A model generated the notes under the pieces. That model did no database searches. It saw only the letters and a list, made by a program, of their open reading frames with translations, and was not told where the DNA came from. The translations under genes and the position numbers were made by a program. Below are positions 60,535-64,000 of a stretch of DNA of 64,000 nucleotides, in pieces. The stretch is from Cordilura impudica (Eukaryota; Arthropoda; Insecta; Diptera; Scathophagidae). The stretch covers positions 297,983,844-298,047,843 of the forward strand of contig OY821517.1 of the NCBI GenBank assembly GCA_963682025.1, read 5' to 3'. Position 1 is the stretch's first letter. Every line of letters begins with the position of its first letter.

Positions 60535-60996
60535 TTTGCTTATTACTAATGTTTTTAATAAAATTAAATAGAATATGTTGTATTAAAAATATACTTTTTA
60601 TCAAACAAAGATTTTGTTGCATTTGTGCTATACTATTTGAACGCTTTAATATTGTTAATATTGGGATGTAAGAGATTTTAATAACGGTATTTCTGATTAA
60701 CGGTATTTCTGATTTGGAAAGAGAACATGTTAATACATGTTCCACAAAGAGATGATAAGTATAGCATGCATAGTTAAAATTGTATATAAAATTAATTCAC
60801 AGATTACCAAATGTGCTATCATTTATGAACGCACTGTATACTAGAAAAATTAATGGTGCTTTACGCTGCCGCTCTTTCACTTAAAACTGGTATATAAGCT
60901 TTTTGATTTAAATTCTGCTTTGAAAATGGATTCTTGTTCTTAAATTTATTTGAATATATTTGGAAAATTTAAATTAAATTTTAAAGGTTCAAAATA

Positions 60997-61252
60997 TCGA
61001 GGGCTTATATTCAAAAAGTGCTATCAGCATCAATAATTATTTTAAAGAGATCGTGTAAGACCGATTTATTAATAAGATCTGAAAGTATTTGTCGATCAAT
61101 TTGCTACAATATCTATTAAGAAATAGTCGTACTAATTATGTATGATATCAAAATTTTTATTGTATTCGACAGTTATATCAGACAACAGTTTGAAATCAAA
61201 AATTAATAATACTGTTAAATGTAGATAGCACTTTTTGAATATAAGCCCTCGA
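60997..61252. mobile_element. MITE with TA duplication (256 bp)
   Basis: Ends TCGAGGGCTTATATTCAAAA and its exact inverse, about 30 bp each, with TA on both sides (60995-60996 and 61253-61254). Size, ends and TA target suit a non-autonomous Tc1/mariner-type element. The interior is AT-rich and non-coding. Confidence 0.8.
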
Positions 61253-62240
61253 TATGTTGATTCGACTAAAAACGGACAACCTTCAATTAAAAACACAGAC
61301 TGATAGTGGACAAAATGTAAAAAAAAAATGCTGAAAACTCAAGTACTAATACGACTGTAAAAATGTTTGAGAAGCATAATCCAGAATAAAAGTTTGTGAA
61401 CGTTCTTAAGTTGGCAATATTAAATATTTAGTATCATCTATCCGTAGTACATATATTACTTATGTCATAGCAATGATATTGTTGCTTATGTGAACAGAAT
61501 ATTTTAAATCCACGCAAAAAAAAATATTAATTTACTTATGCAAGAGCGAAAACAAATTCGATAGGACTTGCTAGGAATATAATATATAATTTAAGTAAAG
61601 TATTAGATAACTCGACGAGTCGATAACTCAATTATTTTTAATTTAAACAAACAAAAATAAGTCCATGTAAAGGCCGTATAAATCAGTGCAAGTAATACAA
61701 AATCACTTAAAAACATAAATTTATCAAGAATCATAAAGATTTTTAAGGATATTGTAATTCGTATTATTATAACTAAATTAAACACTATTACGGTTGAAAA
61801 ATATTTTCAAGCATTAAAAAAAAAAATAAAATATTGCAAATCGTTCAATATAAAACAAATAAAACATCACCTGGAGAAAAATTCATATTAGTTAATAACT
61901 ACAAGTTGTAAAAAATCAAAAAAAAATTGGAAGTTTTAAATTACACTTTTTAAAACCTCACTATAAACAAATATCATACATACTTTTCAGTAGAAAACCA
62001 ATAAATTGGAAATTTTTAAAAATCAATTGATCAAATACATATTTTTCAATATAAAACAAATAAATTGTAAATGTTCAAATAAACCACATCATACGTATTA
62101 CGTTTAGGCAGAAAGTATATTAGAAACATTAATTTTACAGCATTTTTAATTTATGCATATGTACATAAAAATCAATTTTTTTTTTAAGTACTAAATTTGG
62201 TTCAAAAAATGACAGCATAAAACTATAATACGATAGAAGA
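61253..62240. other. AT-rich intergenic sequence, no gene seen
   Basis: Nothing recognised. TACATATTTTTCAATATAAAACAAATAAATTG-type phrases recur loosely at 61840-62060, suggesting a short degenerate repetition. Confidence 0.4.
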
Positions 62241-63020
62241 ATATATGGGGCGTTTCACGTCAGGTAAAACAACTTTTGAGATCGACGTCTTCCGATCGGG
62301 ATGAAATTTGCACCAAGCTTAGTCCTATTGGATAGTAGTTTAGACACAATTCTTTAACAAGATCGGTCCAGAACTCTCTGGGTTAGAGGGGGTCAAAATT
62401 TGACATTTTGGCCAAACAGGTGTTTTTTTATCCATGTAACTTTTTACCTATTGCTCTTAGCAAAATTTGTCCCAAATAGTTTAGATAGCTATTTCTTCAA
62501 TCTTTCGGGGAAAAAAATTTGCTTTTTCTGCAAAATCAAAAATTTTTTTGAAAGCTTAGAAAGCTTAGGTTTTTTCCTTTAAGAGCTTTTTTGTCGCTTA
62601 GTGGGATGCGAGTGGGATATCTATCAAAATAAATGTTTTGTAACTCAAGACAACGGTTTTTCAATTTTTACCATATGTACTAATTTGAATTTTTTTCCTA
62701 TTAGTGTGTAAGTGTTTCTAAAATCTTAAAAATATAGAATATACTGAGAAACTAGACAAATTAGCCTTTCCGACAGTATGTAAGATACCTAACTAAAATT
62801 GCATACCTTCGATACAGTAATACACGCAATATGTTAACCTCGGGAAAAAAAATCACTTTTTTCTATAGAAATGTTGAAAATTATTTTTTTATTTTTTTTG
62901 TAATAATAATAAAATTAATATATAATAATAATAATAAAAATAGTAATAATAATAAAAAAATATTAATAAAATGTAATCTTAATCACTTTAGATCCATTTA
63001 TAACATAACTATTTTTAAAT
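62241..63020 (+). repeat. Direct repeat copy 1 of an unclassified sequence
   Basis: Shares with 63305-64000 the phrases TCTTCCGATCGGGATGAAAT, TAGTTTAGACACAATT, GGTCAAAATTTGACATTTTGG and GCTTAGTGGGATG in the same order. No long open frame is seen. It could be a transposon fragment or a duplicated spacer. Confidence 0.7.
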
Positions 63021-63304
63021 AATTTATTGTAGTTGATGAAGTAAAGAACCATATCATATTAGAAAAAAATTCACATTATTCTTATTACTATTGGGCAGAA
63101 AAAAAATCGAAATATTGATTTACAACATTTTTTGTTTATGCATTTAAAAAAATTTTTAAGTTCAAGCTGGGTGATATTGAATTTGGAGCCTCTAGGCCAA
63201 ATAACCAATGACGTACGAAAATGTAAATAAATTCCAATAAAACTCATACAAAAATTTAATAATTGTGAAAAATGTTTAAACGCAAAAAAACGCGTGCATA
63301 TAGA

Positions 63305-64000
63305 TACATATGGGGGATTTCATGTCAAGTGCACCAACTTTTAAAAACGATGTCTTCCGATCGGGATGAAATTTGCACCAAGGTTAGTCCTATTGGATAG
63401 TAGTTTAGACACAATTTTTCAAAAAGAGCGGTCCAGATCTCTCTGATTTAGAGGGGATCAAAATTTGACATTTTGGTCAAACAGGTGTTTTTTCTCAACC
63501 ATGTAACTTATCACCTATTGTTCCTAGAAAATTTTCTCCCAAAGAGTTTAGATAGCTATTTCATCAATATTTCGGCAAAAAATACTTTAAAAAAAAAAAA
63601 AAAAAATTTGTAGACTTTTTTTTTTTGCTAAATTAAAGCATTTTTCGCCTTTTTTTTCAAAAAGGGCATTTTTTTTTTTTTTTTCATAAGAAAGCTTAGG
63701 ATTTTTGCTTTAAGAGCTTTTTGGTCGCTTAGTGGGATGGGAGTGGGATATCTATCAAAATAAATGTTTTGTAACTCAAGACAACGGTTTTTCAATTTTT
63801 CACAAATGCACTATTTTGAATTTTTTCCTATTTGTGTGTAAAACCTTACAAATAAAACTTATACTAAGAAACTAGACAAATTAACCTTTCCGAAGGTATG
63901 TAACATACCTTCATAACATAACAGAAGAGAATGGTTATCTGTAACCTGAAAGAGGTATTTGCAACATTTCAATCTGAACACGAGGATGTTAGAATTGGCT
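63305..64000 (+). repeat. Direct repeat copy 2, running off the window
   Basis: About 1065 bp downstream of copy 1, with an extra T-rich insertion around 63583-63685. Shared blocks are GGATATCTATCAAAATAAATG and CAAGACAACGGTTTTTCAATT. The right border is outside the window. Confidence 0.7.

Larger units (their letters stand above)
58825..60836 (-). mobile_element. Tc3-like transposon with about 240-bp inverted ends (2012 bp)
   Basis: Ends CAGTGCGTTCATAAATGA and TCATTTATGAACGCACTG, TA after the right end. Inverted similarity extends from 58825 to about 59080 and from about 60595 to 60836, with an inner conserved block (AGCGTTCAAAC...TATAGCACAACAAAG). Long inverted repeats and a DD34E transposase match the Tc3 branch of Tc1/mariner. 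A Helitron at 60047-60409 splits the gene. Confidence 0.85.

Overview
The window reads as AT-rich, transposon-packed intergenic DNA from an insect, most likely a fly (Diptera). The grounds are a Jockey-like non-LTR retrotransposon, many DINE-1-like and Helitron-type rolling-circle elements, and Transib, PIF/Harbinger, hAT, Tc3-like and mariner-type DNA transposons, on a background of T-rich heptamer arrays. I could not support any intact host gene. The only hints of host-type coding sequence are short GC-rich islands inside a 2 kb insertion at 31786-33834. No tRNA, rRNA or CRISPR array was recognised.

Layout. 0-10 kb: T-rich array broken by a DINE-1-like element, two more DINE-1-like copies, one Helitron, then half of a long fold-back element. 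9.8-14.5 kb: a decayed reverse-transcriptase gene broken by a Helitron, which is itself broken by four DINE-1-like copies, three of them a tandem 818-bp array. 14.7-15.7 kb: a shrunken PIF/Harbinger element with exact ends. 17.5-20.2 kb: a complete 2.7 kb fold-back element. 21.7-28.4 kb: Helitron and DINE relics, a (TTTTTAA)n array, another reverse-transcriptase relic, and a 1.7 kb TTTTTCA/TTTTCCA array. 31.4-34.7 kb: a fold-back half interrupted by the GC-island insertion. 34.8-42 kb: three DINE-1-like copies, the last split by a 3.08 kb Transib element. 43.4-49.3 kb: a full-length Jockey-like retrotransposon with a 16-bp target duplication and a DINE-1-like element in its gag gene. 50-57.1 kb: Helitrons, a mariner relic, and a 5.2 kb hAT element holding a Helitron, a fold-back element and a mariner. 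58.8-60.8 kb: a Tc3-like element with ~240-bp terminal repeats, broken by a Helitron. The end holds a 256-bp MITE and two diverged ~0.75 kb direct repeats.

The most interesting object is the Transib element (38679-41762). Its transposase is of the RAG1-related type (KWGFDGSSGH, VDGAALN, CFVCG, NDGNTARRFF). It is flanked by a 5-bp CTGCG duplication, and both ends begin with CACAGTG, the exact heptamer of vertebrate V(D)J recombination signals. Behind each heptamer lies a matching CCA(A/T)AAATA block, 12 bp away on the left and 23 bp away on the right. This is an apparent 12/23 arrangement in an insect transposon.

The genes do not form a host pathway. The relationships are of insertion order: younger elements split older ones, and several clean splits show the element ends to the base. 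Almost every transposon protein here carries a stop, frameshift or deletion, so most copies look inactive; the near-identical DINE-1-like copies and the full-length retrotransposon appear youngest.
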